Under the pieces are notes generated by a model. That model was not told the DNA's origin. It worked only from the letters and a program-made list of their open reading frames with translations, and made no database searches. A stretch of 19,746 bases of DNA from DAIUFH01 sp036844705 (lineage in GTDB: Bacteria > Bacillota > Clostridia > Tissierellales > Tissierellaceae): the NCBI GenBank assembly GCA_036844705.1, contig DAIUFH010000038.1:1-19746 (forward strand), given 5' to 3'. Positions 7,017 to 13,787 of the stretch are shown here, in pieces. Within the stretch, counting starts at the first letter, position 1. Each line of letters opens with the position of its first letter. The translations under genes were made by a program, and so were the position numbers.

Positions 7017-7412
7017 ATGATGACTGACCCAATTGCGGATATGTTAACCAGAATAAGAAATGCAAGTAATGCTAAACATGATTCTGTTGATATTCCTGCT
7101 TCTAATATAAAAAAAGAATTAGCTCAAATTTTATTAAATGAGGGTTTCATTAAAGGATTTGATGTTATAGATGATGCTAAACAAGGTATAATAAGAGTTG
7201 ATTTAAAATATGGAAACAAGAATGAAAAAGTCATAAGTGGTATAAAGAGAATTTCTAAACCTGGTCTAAGAGTATATGTGAAGAGTGATGAAATACCAAG
7301 AGTACTAGGTGGTCTTGGAATAGTTATTCTTTCAACATCAAAGGGCATAATGACTGATAAAGTTGCAAGAAGAGAAAAAGTAGGCGGAGAAGTTCTATGC
7401 TATGTTTGGTAA
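7017..7412 (+). CDS. rpsH: 30S ribosomal protein S8
   Basis: S8 binds 16S rRNA helix 21 and, in E. coli, represses spc operon translation. The 131 residues start MMTDPIADMLTRIRNA, with a C-terminal half containing KPGLRVYVKSDEIPRVLGGLG and ILSTSKGIMTDKVARRE, ending GGEVLCYVW. Two adjacent ATGs exist (7017 and 7020). The first has better spacing from AGGAGG (7001-7006). The gene follows rpsN in the canonical position. Confidence 0.98.
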   Translation: MMTDPIADMLTRIRNASNAKHDSVDIPASNIKKELAQILLNEGFIKGFDVIDDAKQGIIRVDLKYGNKNEKVISGIKRISKPGLRVYVKSDEIPRVLGGLGIVILSTSKGIMTDKVARREKVGGEVLCYVW

Positions 7413-7447
7413 TAAATAACTAGATTCAAGGAACAGGAGGTGCACAC

Positions 7448-7987
7448 ATGTCAAGAATAGGATTGAAACCAATTAATATCCCTAGTGGAGTTGAAATAAA
7501 AATAAGCAATAAAAATTTAGTTGAAGTAAAAGGACCAAAAGGTCAATTGTCACAACAAATTGATCCAGATATGGAAATTAAAATAGAAGATGGCGTGCTA
7601 ACAGTTGCTAGACCAACTGAAAATAAAAAACACAAATCTTTACATGGTTTATCAAGAACCTTGATTAACAATATGATTGTTGGTGTTACTGAAGGATATT
7701 CTAAAGCTTTAGATATTGTTGGTACTGGTTACAGAGCGGCTAAACAAGGTAAGAAATTAGTTCTAACAGTTGGATATTCTCACCCAGTAGAAATGGAAGA
7801 TCCTAATGGAATTGAAGTTGAAGTACCGGCTCCAAATAAAATTGTTGTTAAAGGTACAGATAAACAATTAGTTGGAAGCTATGCTTCAAAGATTAGAGAT
7901 TGGAGAAGACCAGAACCTTATAAGGGTAAAGGTATCAAATACACTGATGAAGTTATCAGACGTAAGGTTGGAAAGACCGGTAAGTAG
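7448..7987 (+). CDS. rplF: 50S ribosomal protein L6
   Basis: L6 lies near the GTPase-associated centre and sarcin-ricin loop and stabilises elongation factor binding. The 179 residues form two repeated domains. MSRIGLKPINIPSGVE starts the first, and the second ends with the conserved RRPEPYKGKGIKYTDEVIRR and KVGKTGK. The ATG follows ACAGGAGGTGC. Length and composition are ordinary. Confidence 0.98.
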   Translation: MSRIGLKPINIPSGVEIKISNKNLVEVKGPKGQLSQQIDPDMEIKIEDGVLTVARPTENKKHKSLHGLSRTLINNMIVGVTEGYSKALDIVGTGYRAAKQGKKLVLTVGYSHPVEMEDPNGIEVEVPAPNKIVVKGTDKQLVGSYASKIRDWRRPEPYKGKGIKYTDEVIRRKVGKTGK

Positions 7988-8004
7988 AAGGGAGTGAATA
8001 AAGC

Positions 8005-8367
8005 GTGCTAAAAAAGATTGATAAGAATTTAAACAGAAAAGCAAGACATGAAAGAGTAAGGAAAAAAATATCTGGTACCTCTGATAGACCAAGATTATGT
8101 GTTTATAGAAGTGGACACCATATATATGCTCAGATTATAGATGATGTTGCAGGTCATACTTTAGTATCAGCTTCTACTTTAGATAAATCCGCAAACCTTA
8201 CTTCTACTAAAAATAAAGAAGCTTCAAAATTCGTAGGTGAATTAGTTGCGAAAAGAGCTTTGGAAAAAGGTATTGAAGAAGTGGTATTTGACAGAGGTGG
8301 ATATATATTCCATGGAAGAATTAAAGAACTAGCTGATAGTGCAAGAGAAGCAGGACTTAAATTCTAA
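8005..8367 (+). CDS. rplR: 50S ribosomal protein L18
   Basis: L18 binds 5S rRNA with L5 and L25 in the central protuberance. The 120 residues contain NRKARHERVRKKISGTSDRP, RLCVYRSGHHIYAQIIDD and the C-terminal VVFDRGGYIFHGRIKELADS followed by AREAGLKF. The start codon is GTG at 8005, preceded by AGAAGGGAGTG, a weaker ribosome binding site than most here. No alternative in-frame ATG would preserve the conserved N-terminus. Confidence 0.97.
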   Translation: MLKKIDKNLNRKARHERVRKKISGTSDRPRLCVYRSGHHIYAQIIDDVAGHTLVSASTLDKSANLTSTKNKEASKFVGELVAKRALEKGIEEVVFDRGGYIFHGRIKELADSAREAGLKF

Positions 8368-8384
8368 TAGAAGGAGGGGAATCA

Positions 8385-8891
8385 ATGGAACGTTCATATA
8401 TAGATGCAAGCGAATTAGATCTACAGGAAAGAGTTGTAAGTATAAACCGTGTTACTAAAGTTGTAAAGGGCGGTAGAAACTTTAGATTCAGTGCTCTTGT
8501 GGTAGTAGGCGACGGTAATGGCCATGTTGGAGTTGGTATGGCAAAGGCATTGGAAGTACCAGAAGCTATAAGGAAAGCAATTCAAGATGCTAAGAAACAT
8601 GTTATAGAAGTTCCTCTTGTTGGAACAACAGTACCTCATGAAATTACTGGGATATATGGTGCAGGTAGAGTACTACTAAAACCATCACAAGAAGGTACTG
8701 GAGTTATAGCTGGTGGAGCAGTTCGTGCTGTATGCGAACTTGTAGGAATCAGGGATATCAGAACAAAATCCTTAGGTTCAAAGAATCCTAGAAATGTTGT
8801 TAATGCTACAATAGAAGGCCTTAAAGGATTGAAGAAAGCAGAAGATGTAGCTAAATTAAGAGGATTATCAGTGGAAGAAATATTAGGTTAG
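8385..8891 (+). CDS. rpsE: 30S ribosomal protein S5
   Basis: S5 lies at the mRNA entry site and affects decoding accuracy. The 168 residues have the N-terminal double-stranded RNA-binding domain with LQERVVSINRVTKVVKGGRN and FSALVVVGDGNGHVGVGMAK, and the C-terminal domain with GTGVIAGGAVRAVCELVGIR and SLGSKNPRNVVNAT. The ATG follows AGAAGGAGGGG. It is adjacent to rpmD by 12 bases. Confidence 0.98.
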   Translation: MERSYIDASELDLQERVVSINRVTKVVKGGRNFRFSALVVVGDGNGHVGVGMAKALEVPEAIRKAIQDAKKHVIEVPLVGTTVPHEITGIYGAGRVLLKPSQEGTGVIAGGAVRAVCELVGIRDIRTKSLGSKNPRNVVNATIEGLKGLKKAEDVAKLRGLSVEEILG

Positions 8892-8903
8892 GGGGGATTT
8901 GAA

Positions 8904-9080
8904 ATGACTAAGATCAAAATCAAATTGGTTAGAAGTTTGATAGGAAAACCTGAAAGCCATAGAAAAACAATCCAAGCACTTGGATTAAGAAAGATCGGTC
9001 AAGTAGTGGAAAAGAATGATACCCCTCAAATAAGAGGTATGATACATCAAGTAGACTACATGGTTGATGTTATAGACTAA
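8904..9080 (+). CDS. rpmD: 50S ribosomal protein L30
   Basis: A short 58-codon gene. The translation begins MTKIKIKLVRSLIGKPESHR, continues KTIQALGLRKIGQVVEKNDT and ends DYMVDVID, matching L30, a small two-domain 50S protein found in many but not all bacteria. The ATG follows GGGGGGATTTGAA, a G-rich ribosome binding site. It fills the gap between rpsE and rplO, the usual position. Confidence 0.96.
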   Translation: MTKIKIKLVRSLIGKPESHRKTIQALGLRKIGQVVEKNDTPQIRGMIHQVDYMVDVID

Positions 9081-9097
9081 GCAAGGGAGGTGTACCA

Positions 9098-9547
9098 ATG
9101 AAATTACATGATTTAAGACCAAATGCTGGTGGAGGCGTTAAACCTAAAAAGAGATTAGGTAGAGGTATTGGATCTGGTTTAGGTAAAACTTCTGGTAAAG
9201 GCCATAAGGGTCAAAATGCAAGATCTGGCGGAGGAGTTAGACCTGGATTTGAAGGTGGTCAAATGCCATTATTCAGAAGAATGCCAAAGCGTGGCTTCAC
9301 AAATATATTTGCAAAAGAGTACGCAATAGTTAATATAGAAGAGTTAAATAGATTCGAAAACAACACAGTAGTAACTCCGGAACTTTTATTCGGTGAAGGT
9401 ATCGTCAAAAAAAGTAAGGCTAAAGATGGTATCAAAGTTTTGGGTGATGGAGAATTGACAGTTAAGCTAACAGTTCAAGCACAAAAATTTAGTAAAACTG
9501 CTGCTGAGAAAATTGAAGCTGCAGGGGGAAAGGTTGAGGTGATATAA
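9098..9547 (+). CDS. rplO: 50S ribosomal protein L15
   Basis: L15 binds 23S rRNA late in assembly. The 149 residues start MKLHDLRPNAGGGVKPKKRL and continue with the glycine-rich GRGIGSGLGKTSGKGHKGQ and RPGFEGGQMPLFRRMPKRGF, the extended rRNA-binding tail. The C-terminal globular part ends FSKTAAEKIEAAGGKVEVI. The ATG follows AAGGGAGGTG. The stop lies one base before the secY start, so secY translation is probably coupled. Confidence 0.98.
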   Translation: MKLHDLRPNAGGGVKPKKRLGRGIGSGLGKTSGKGHKGQNARSGGGVRPGFEGGQMPLFRRMPKRGFTNIFAKEYAIVNIEELNRFENNTVVTPELLFGEGIVKKSKAKDGIKVLGDGELTVKLTVQAQKFSKTAAEKIEAAGGKVEVI

Positions 9548-9548
9548 T

Positions 9549-10823
9549 ATGCTTTCGACCTTGAGAAATGCTTGGAGAATTCCAGAGCTTAGAAAGAAAA
9601 TTATATTTACACTTTTGATGTTATTGGTGTTTAGACTTGGTTCAGCTATACCAGTCCCATATATGAATAAAGCTGTAGTTAAAGCTATGTTTGAAGGAAG
9701 TCAAGGTGGACTTCTTCAGTTTCTTGATTTAATGGCAGGTGGAAACTTTAGTAAGTTTAGTATTTTTGTTACTAGTATATATCCGTATATTACAGCATCA
9801 ATAGTAATACAACTTTTGACAATAGCTATTCCGAAATTAGAAGAATTAGCTAAGCAAGGCGAAGAAGGAAGAAAGAAAATCACTCAATATACAAGATATG
9901 CTGCCATTGTTTTGGCTTTAATTCAAGCTATGGGATATACATTTGGATTATTTAGTCAAGCGCTAGAAACAACAAATGCATTACAAACAGCTATAGTAAT
10001 ATTAACTATGGTAGCAGGAACTGCATTCCTAATGTGGTTAGGAGAAATAATAACTGAAAAAGGTATTGGAAATGGTATTTCCTTGATAATTTTTATTGGT
10101 ATTATTTCAGCATTGCCAGCACAGGTGATACAAATGTTTAGAATAGTAAGAGCAGATGCTGTTTTTGCAGTTAAAATGCTAGTATTTGCTATAGTTGCTT
10201 TAGTGATTATTGCCGCAGTTATTGCTATTAATGAAGGAGAAAGAAGAATACCAGTACAATATGCTAAAAGAGTAGTAGGTAGAAAAATGTATGGCGGACA
10301 AAGTACACATATACCAGTAAAGGTTTTAATGGCTGGTGTAATGCCAGTAATTTTCTCACAATCGTTATTAGCACTACCACAAACAATAGCATTGTTCTCA
10401 AAGGGTGGAGTTTCAGATTGGATAGTTAAATATCTAACTCCTAATGGAACAGTTGGTATTTGGATTTATTCAATCCTTAATATATTGTTGATAATATTCT
10501 TCACATATTTCTATACAGCAATTCAATTTAACACAGTTGAATATGCTAAGAATTTACAACAAAATGGTGGCTTTATTCCGGGAATCAGACCGGGTAGACC
10601 AACATCAGAATATTTAACTAAGGTAGTAAATAGAGTAGTTATCGTAGGTGGTTTAGCACTTGCAGTACTTACAATATTACCATTGGTTCTTTCAAAAATA
10701 TTTGGAATGCAGGTTAACTTTGGAGGAACTGCCATCATAATCGTTGTTGGTGTTGCAATAGAAACAGTTAAACAAATAGAAGCTCAAATGTTGATGAGAC
10801 ATTATAAGGGATTCTTAAATTAA
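9549..10823 (+). CDS. secY: Protein translocase channel subunit SecY
   Basis: SecY is the membrane channel that exports unfolded proteins with SecA, SecE and SecG. The 424 residues match the family and show about ten hydrophobic segments. The N-terminal STLRNAWRIPELRKKIIFTL precedes TM1, and the plug region follows. The cytosolic loop with INEGERRIPVQYAKRVVGRK and the conserved EYAKNLQQNGGFIPGIRPG loop before TM9 are diagnostic. The ribosome binding site GAGGTGAT (9536-9543) lies within the rplO 3' end, with one base between the genes. Confidence 0.98.
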   Translation: MLSTLRNAWRIPELRKKIIFTLLMLLVFRLGSAIPVPYMNKAVVKAMFEGSQGGLLQFLDLMAGGNFSKFSIFVTSIYPYITASIVIQLLTIAIPKLEELAKQGEEGRKKITQYTRYAAIVLALIQAMGYTFGLFSQALETTNALQTAIVILTMVAGTAFLMWLGEIITEKGIGNGISLIIFIGIISALPAQVIQMFRIVRADAVFAVKMLVFAIVALVIIAAVIAINEGERRIPVQYAKRVVGRKMYGGQSTHIPVKVLMAGVMPVIFSQSLLALPQTIALFSKGGVSDWIVKYLTPNGTVGIWIYSILNILLIIFFTYFYTAIQFNTVEYAKNLQQNGGFIPGIRPGRPTSEYLTKVVNRVVIVGGLALAVLTILPLVLSKIFGMQVNFGGTAIIIVVGVAIETVKQIEAQMLMRHYKGFLN

Positions 10824-10841
10824 ACTATAGGAGATGATTTT

Positions 10842-11486
10842 ATGAGATTAGTACTATTAGGACCTCCGGGAGCAGGGAAAGGTACTCAGGCATCAGCTAT
10901 AGTTAAAAAATATAATATTCCTCATATTTCAACTGGAGACATCTTTAGAGCTAACATAAAAGAAGGTACTGATTTAGGCAAAAAGGCAAAAGAATACATG
11001 GATAAGGGATTGCTTGTTCCTGATGAACTGGTTGTGTCATTAGTTGAGGATAGATTAAATAAAGCTGATTGTGATAATGGTTTTTTATTGGATGGCTTTC
11101 CTAGAACAGTATATCAGGCAGAAGCGTTAGATTCTGTGCTTACATCAAAAGGTATAAAATTAGATAGAGTTGTCAATATTGAAGCAGATAGCAAAGTATT
11201 AATTGAGAGAGCAATAGGCAGAAGAATCTGTAAGGAATGTGGAGCAACTTATCATATAAAATTTCATCCACCAAAGGTCGAGGGAAAATGTGACAATGAT
11301 GGCACATCTCTATTCCAGAGAGATGATGATGTAGAAGAAACTGTTGCAACAAGAATTAAGGTATATCTTGAACAAACTAAGCCTTTGATTGATTATTATA
11401 ACCAAAAGGGGTTAATACTCAATATTGATGGTACTAAACCAATAGATGAAATATTTAATCAAATTGTTGAAGAATTAAGTAATTGA
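10842..11486 (+). CDS. adk: Adenylate kinase
   Basis: It interconverts ATP plus AMP with two ADP in the cytosol. The 214 residues carry the P-loop GPPGAGKG (7-14), the STGD AMP-binding segment near residue 30, DGFPRT (84-89) and the LID motif QRDDD (159-163). The long LID has C130, C133, C150 and D153, the C-C-C-D zinc site known in Gram-positive enzymes. The ATG follows TAGGAGATG. secY-adk order is normal, but map, usually next, is missing. Confidence 0.98.
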   Translation: MRLVLLGPPGAGKGTQASAIVKKYNIPHISTGDIFRANIKEGTDLGKKAKEYMDKGLLVPDELVVSLVEDRLNKADCDNGFLLDGFPRTVYQAEALDSVLTSKGIKLDRVVNIEADSKVLIERAIGRRICKECGATYHIKFHPPKVEGKCDNDGTSLFQRDDDVEETVATRIKVYLEQTKPLIDYYNQKGLILNIDGTKPIDEIFNQIVEELSN

Positions 11487-11533
11487 TAGAAAATTTGAAG
11501 ACACAGCTCAAGTATTCACAAAGAGGTGATATA

Positions 11534-11815
11534 ATGGATTTAACAAAAGAATTATCCATAGGACAGGTAGTTAAGTCCAGAGCTGGAAGGGATAACGGAA
11601 GGGTTTTCTTAGTTTTAGACATTATAGATGACCAATATGTTCATATTGTTGATGGAGACTTAAGAAAACTCAATAATCCAAAAAAAAAGAAAGTTAAACA
11701 TTTGATCATATACAATACTATAATACCAGACTTTAAACAGAAACTGGAGGATTCGTTAACGATCAATGATGCGGATATTAGCAAATTTTTAGAACCCTTT
11801 AAAGAGAGTATCTAA
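11534..11815 (+). CDS. KOW-domain small RNA-binding protein (L14e-like)
   Basis: A basic 93-residue protein with a KOW/SH3-like N-terminal half: SIGQVVKSRAGRDNGRVFLV (about 8-27) and YVHIVDGDLRKL, then the lysine run PKKKKVKHL (49-57) and a less conserved acidic tail. Clostridial relatives at this locus are annotated as KOW or L14e/L6e/L27e-family RNA-binding proteins of unknown function. The ATG at 11534 is chosen over an upstream in-frame ATG at 11483 because AGAGGTGAT lies just upstream and the extra residues are not conserved-looking. The 47-base gap after adk holds no map remnant I can recognise. A ribosomal role is inferred from context only. Confidence 0.88.
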   Translation: MDLTKELSIGQVVKSRAGRDNGRVFLVLDIIDDQYVHIVDGDLRKLNNPKKKKVKHLIIYNTIIPDFKQKLEDSLTINDADISKFLEPFKESI

Positions 11816-11845
11816 ATCAGTTAGAACAGGAGGTTCGATTACCGA

Positions 11846-12064
11846 ATGGCTAAAGAAGATGTAATAGAAGTGGAAGGCAAAGTTGTTGATGCTTTACCTA
11901 ATGCCATATTTAAAGTTAGACTCGAAAATGGTCATGAGATTTTAGCCCATATCTCTGGAAAGTTGCGAATGAATTATATTAGAATACTTCCTGGGGATAA
12001 AGTAACAGTTGAACTATCGCCCTACGATTTAACTAAAGGCAGAATAACCTGGCGAAACAAGTAG
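11846..12064 (+). CDS. infA: Translation initiation factor IF-1
   Basis: IF-1 is a single S1/OB-fold protein that occupies the 30S A site during initiation. The 72 residues are canonical: MAKEDVIEVEGKVVDALPNA, then HEILAHISGKLRMNYIRILP, and the end VELSPYDLTKGRITWRNK. ACAGGAGG lies 12 bases upstream of the ATG, slightly long spacing. It is followed by rpmJ after 17 bases, the conserved Firmicute order. Confidence 0.98.
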   Translation: MAKEDVIEVEGKVVDALPNAIFKVRLENGHEILAHISGKLRMNYIRILPGDKVTVELSPYDLTKGRITWRNK

Positions 12065-12081
12065 CATAGGAGGGATGATTA

Positions 12082-12195
12082 ATGAAAGTTAGACCATCAG
12101 TTAAAAAGATGTGTGAAAAGTGCAAGATTATAAAAAGACATGGACGAGTAATGGTTATTTGTGAAAATCCAAAGCATAAACAAAAACAAGGTTAA
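12082..12195 (+). CDS. rpmJ: 50S ribosomal protein L36, zinc-binding form
   Basis: A 37-codon gene. The translation begins MKVRPSVKKMCEKCKIIKR and ends ENPKHKQKQG. C11, C14, C27 and H32 form the C-x2-C-x12-C-x4-H zinc ribbon of L36, the smallest 50S protein. The ATG follows TAGGAGGGATGATTA. Sitting between infA and rpsM is its standard position. Confidence 0.97.
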   Translation: MKVRPSVKKMCEKCKIIKRHGRVMVICENPKHKQKQG

Positions 12196-12237
12196 TGATA
12201 TAGAAGGTTTAAGATATATTAGGAGGTGTAGACTTTA

Positions 12238-12600
12238 ATGGCCAGAATAGCAGGTATTGACTTACCAAGAGACAAAAGGATAGAAATTGGTTTAACATAT
12301 ATCTTTGGGATAGGTAGACCAAGAGCTAATGAGATATTGGAAAAGGCTGGAGTTAACAAGGATACCAGAGTCAAAGATTTAACGGAAAGTGAAGTAGCCA
12401 ACCTTAGAGCGGTAATCGACACATATCATGTAGAAGGTGATTTGAGAAGAGATGTTGCTTTAAATATAAAGAGATTAAGAGAGATTAACTGTTATAGAGG
12501 AATTAGACATAGAAGAGGTCTTCCAGTAAGAGGACAAAGAACTAAGACAAATGCAAGAACTAGGAAAGGTCCAAGAAGACTAGTTTCAAAGAAGAAGTAG
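12238..12600 (+). CDS. rpsM: 30S ribosomal protein S13
   Basis: S13 is a head protein that forms intersubunit bridges and contacts P-site tRNA through its basic tail. The 120 residues begin MARIAGIDLPRDKRIEIGLT, contain YIFGIGRPRANEIL, and end with RGIRHRRGLPVRGQRTKTNA followed by RTRKGPRR and a lysine tail. The start follows AGGAGGTGTAG. No divergence stands out. Confidence 0.98.
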   Translation: MARIAGIDLPRDKRIEIGLTYIFGIGRPRANEILEKAGVNKDTRVKDLTESEVANLRAVIDTYHVEGDLRRDVALNIKRLREINCYRGIRHRRGLPVRGQRTKTNARTRKGPRRLVSKKK

Positions 12601-12617
12601 GCAAAGGAGGGAATTAA

Positions 12618-13016
12618 ATGGTAGCTAAAAAAGGAAAAGCGACTCGTGTTAGAAGAAGAGAGCGTAAAAACATAGAGAGAGGTCAAGCACATATCTCATC
12701 AACATTCAATAACACAATGGTAACATTAACCGATATGCAGGGGAATGTATTATCATGGGCAAGTGCTGGTCAATTAGGTTTTAGAGGTTCTAGAAAGTCT
12801 ACTCCTTATGCAGCTCAACAAGCAGCTGAAGAAGCAGCTAAGAAGGCAATGGAACATGGACTTAAAAGCGTAGAAGTTTACGTTAAGGGACCTGGTTCAG
12901 GAAGAGAAGCGGCAATTAGGTCATTACAAGCAACTGGATTAGAGGTAAATATGATTAAGGATGTTACTCCTATTCCTCATAATGGTTGTAGACCACCAAA
13001 ACGTAGAAGAGTTTAA
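12618..13016 (+). CDS. rpsK: 30S ribosomal protein S11
   Basis: S11 lies on the 30S platform near the E-site mRNA. The 132 residues include RGQAHISSTFNNTMVTLTDM, the GQLGFRGSRKSTPYAAQ block and the C-terminal DVTPIPHNGCRPPKRRRV, with the conserved NG pair. The ribosome binding site and start (AAGGAGGGAATTAAATG) are identical over 17 bases to those of rpsJ. Confidence 0.98.
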   Translation: MVAKKGKATRVRRRERKNIERGQAHISSTFNNTMVTLTDMQGNVLSWASAGQLGFRGSRKSTPYAAQQAAEEAAKKAMEHGLKSVEVYVKGPGSGREAAIRSLQATGLEVNMIKDVTPIPHNGCRPPKRRRV

Positions 13017-13034
13017 TAGGAGGTGCAAATATAG

Positions 13035-13655
13035 ATGAGATATACAGGACCATCTTGTAGATTGTGCCGTAGAGAAGGTCAAAAGCTTTTTCTAAAGGGA
13101 GATAGATGTTATACCGATAAATGTGCGATAACAAAGAGAAACTTTGCTCCTGGTCAACACGGTCAATCAAGAAAGAAAGTAACAGAATATGGTATACAGT
13201 TGAGAGAAAAACAAAAAGTTCGTAGATTCTACGGAATTTCAGAGTCTCAAATGTATAAATATTATTTAATGGCAGATAGAATGAAGGGTATAAGTGGTGA
13301 GAACCTACTTAAACTCCTTGAATTAAGATTAGACAATGTAGTATATAGAATGGGCTTAGCAGCATCAAGAGCTGAGGCTAGACAATTAGTAGTTCATGGA
13401 CACTTTACATTAAATGGAACTAAAGTAGATATACCTTCTCTATTGACAACAGTCGGAGATGTTATTCAAGTTAAGGAAAAGAGTAGGAATTCTGATAAAT
13501 TTAAGTCTTTAGTGGAAAATCATAATGGGAATACTGTATCATGGTTAAATATTGATTTAGAACAATTAAAGGGCACGATAGTAGCTGAACCAACAAGAGA
13601 AGATATAGATTTACCAGTAGAAGAACACTTAATAGTTGAGTTATATTCTAAATAG
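13035..13655 (+). CDS. rpsD: 30S ribosomal protein S4, zinc-binding form
   Basis: S4 nucleates 30S assembly and binds the five-way junction of 16S rRNA. The 206 residues have an N-terminal zinc site (C8, C11, C25, C30) in GPSCRLCRREGQ and GDRCYTDKC, then the S4 RNA-binding domain with LELRLDNVVYRMGLAASRAE (about 94-113). The ATG follows TAGGAGGTG with ten bases between. S4 represses its own synthesis in E. coli and B. subtilis, so the structured gap downstream is a natural place to ask about S4 binding. Its last codons also contain a possible promoter -35 box. Confidence 0.98.
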   Translation: MRYTGPSCRLCRREGQKLFLKGDRCYTDKCAITKRNFAPGQHGQSRKKVTEYGIQLREKQKVRRFYGISESQMYKYYLMADRMKGISGENLLKLLELRLDNVVYRMGLAASRAEARQLVVHGHFTLNGTKVDIPSLLTTVGDVIQVKEKSRNSDKFKSLVENHNGNTVSWLNIDLEQLKGTIVAEPTREDIDLPVEEHLIVELYSK

Positions 13656-13663
13656 TATATAAC
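13636..13663 (+). promoter_or_regulatory. Candidate internal promoter for rpoA-rplQ
   Basis: TTGAGT (13636-13641, inside the end of rpsD), a 16-base spacer and TATAAC (13658-13663) resemble a sigma-A promoter. The -35 hexamer is identical to that of the S10 promoter upstream. Transcription would begin near 13670, giving a roughly 118-nt leader before rpoA. The AT-rich setting raises the chance of coincidental matches. Confidence 0.42.
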
Positions 13664-13669
13664 TATATC

Positions 13670-13787
13670 AGTCGCCCTCGTACTCTTTAAGCAATAGAAG
13701 AAATTGCGTAGCAATTTTGTCATACTGCTGCAACGAGGTCAGATGATTTTACCTCGTTTTAACCAAATGTCAGGGAGGGTAGTATTA
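13670..13787 (+). promoter_or_regulatory. Structured gap before rpoA with competing inverted repeats
   Basis: The 132-base rpsD-rpoA gap is far longer than the neighbouring 17-20 base gaps and has no plausible gene. AACGAGGT (13732-13739) and ACCTCGTT (13751-13758) are a perfect 8-bp inverted repeat. AAATTGC/GCAATTT (13701-13707/13711-13717) form a 7-bp hairpin. CCTCGT (13676-13681) could instead pair with ACGAGG (13733-13738), and GCAAT (13691-13695) with ATTGC (13703-13707). CCCTC (13675-13679) also complements GAGGG (13775-13779) in the rpoA ribosome binding site. These mutually exclusive pairings resemble an r-protein leader or attenuator, but this is by inspection only. Confidence 0.45.

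Noticed and set aside
11680..11690. Run of nine A residues in the KOW gene, fitting an A-AAA-AAG slippery site
   Set aside because: It encodes the lysine run expected in this family, the frame continues normally, and I see no clear stimulatory structure downstream. Programmed frameshifting is not supported.
13704..13787. N-terminal extension of rpoA from an upstream ATG
   Set aside because: The added 28 residues are unlike alpha subunits, and the ATG at 13788 has its own strong ribosome binding site.
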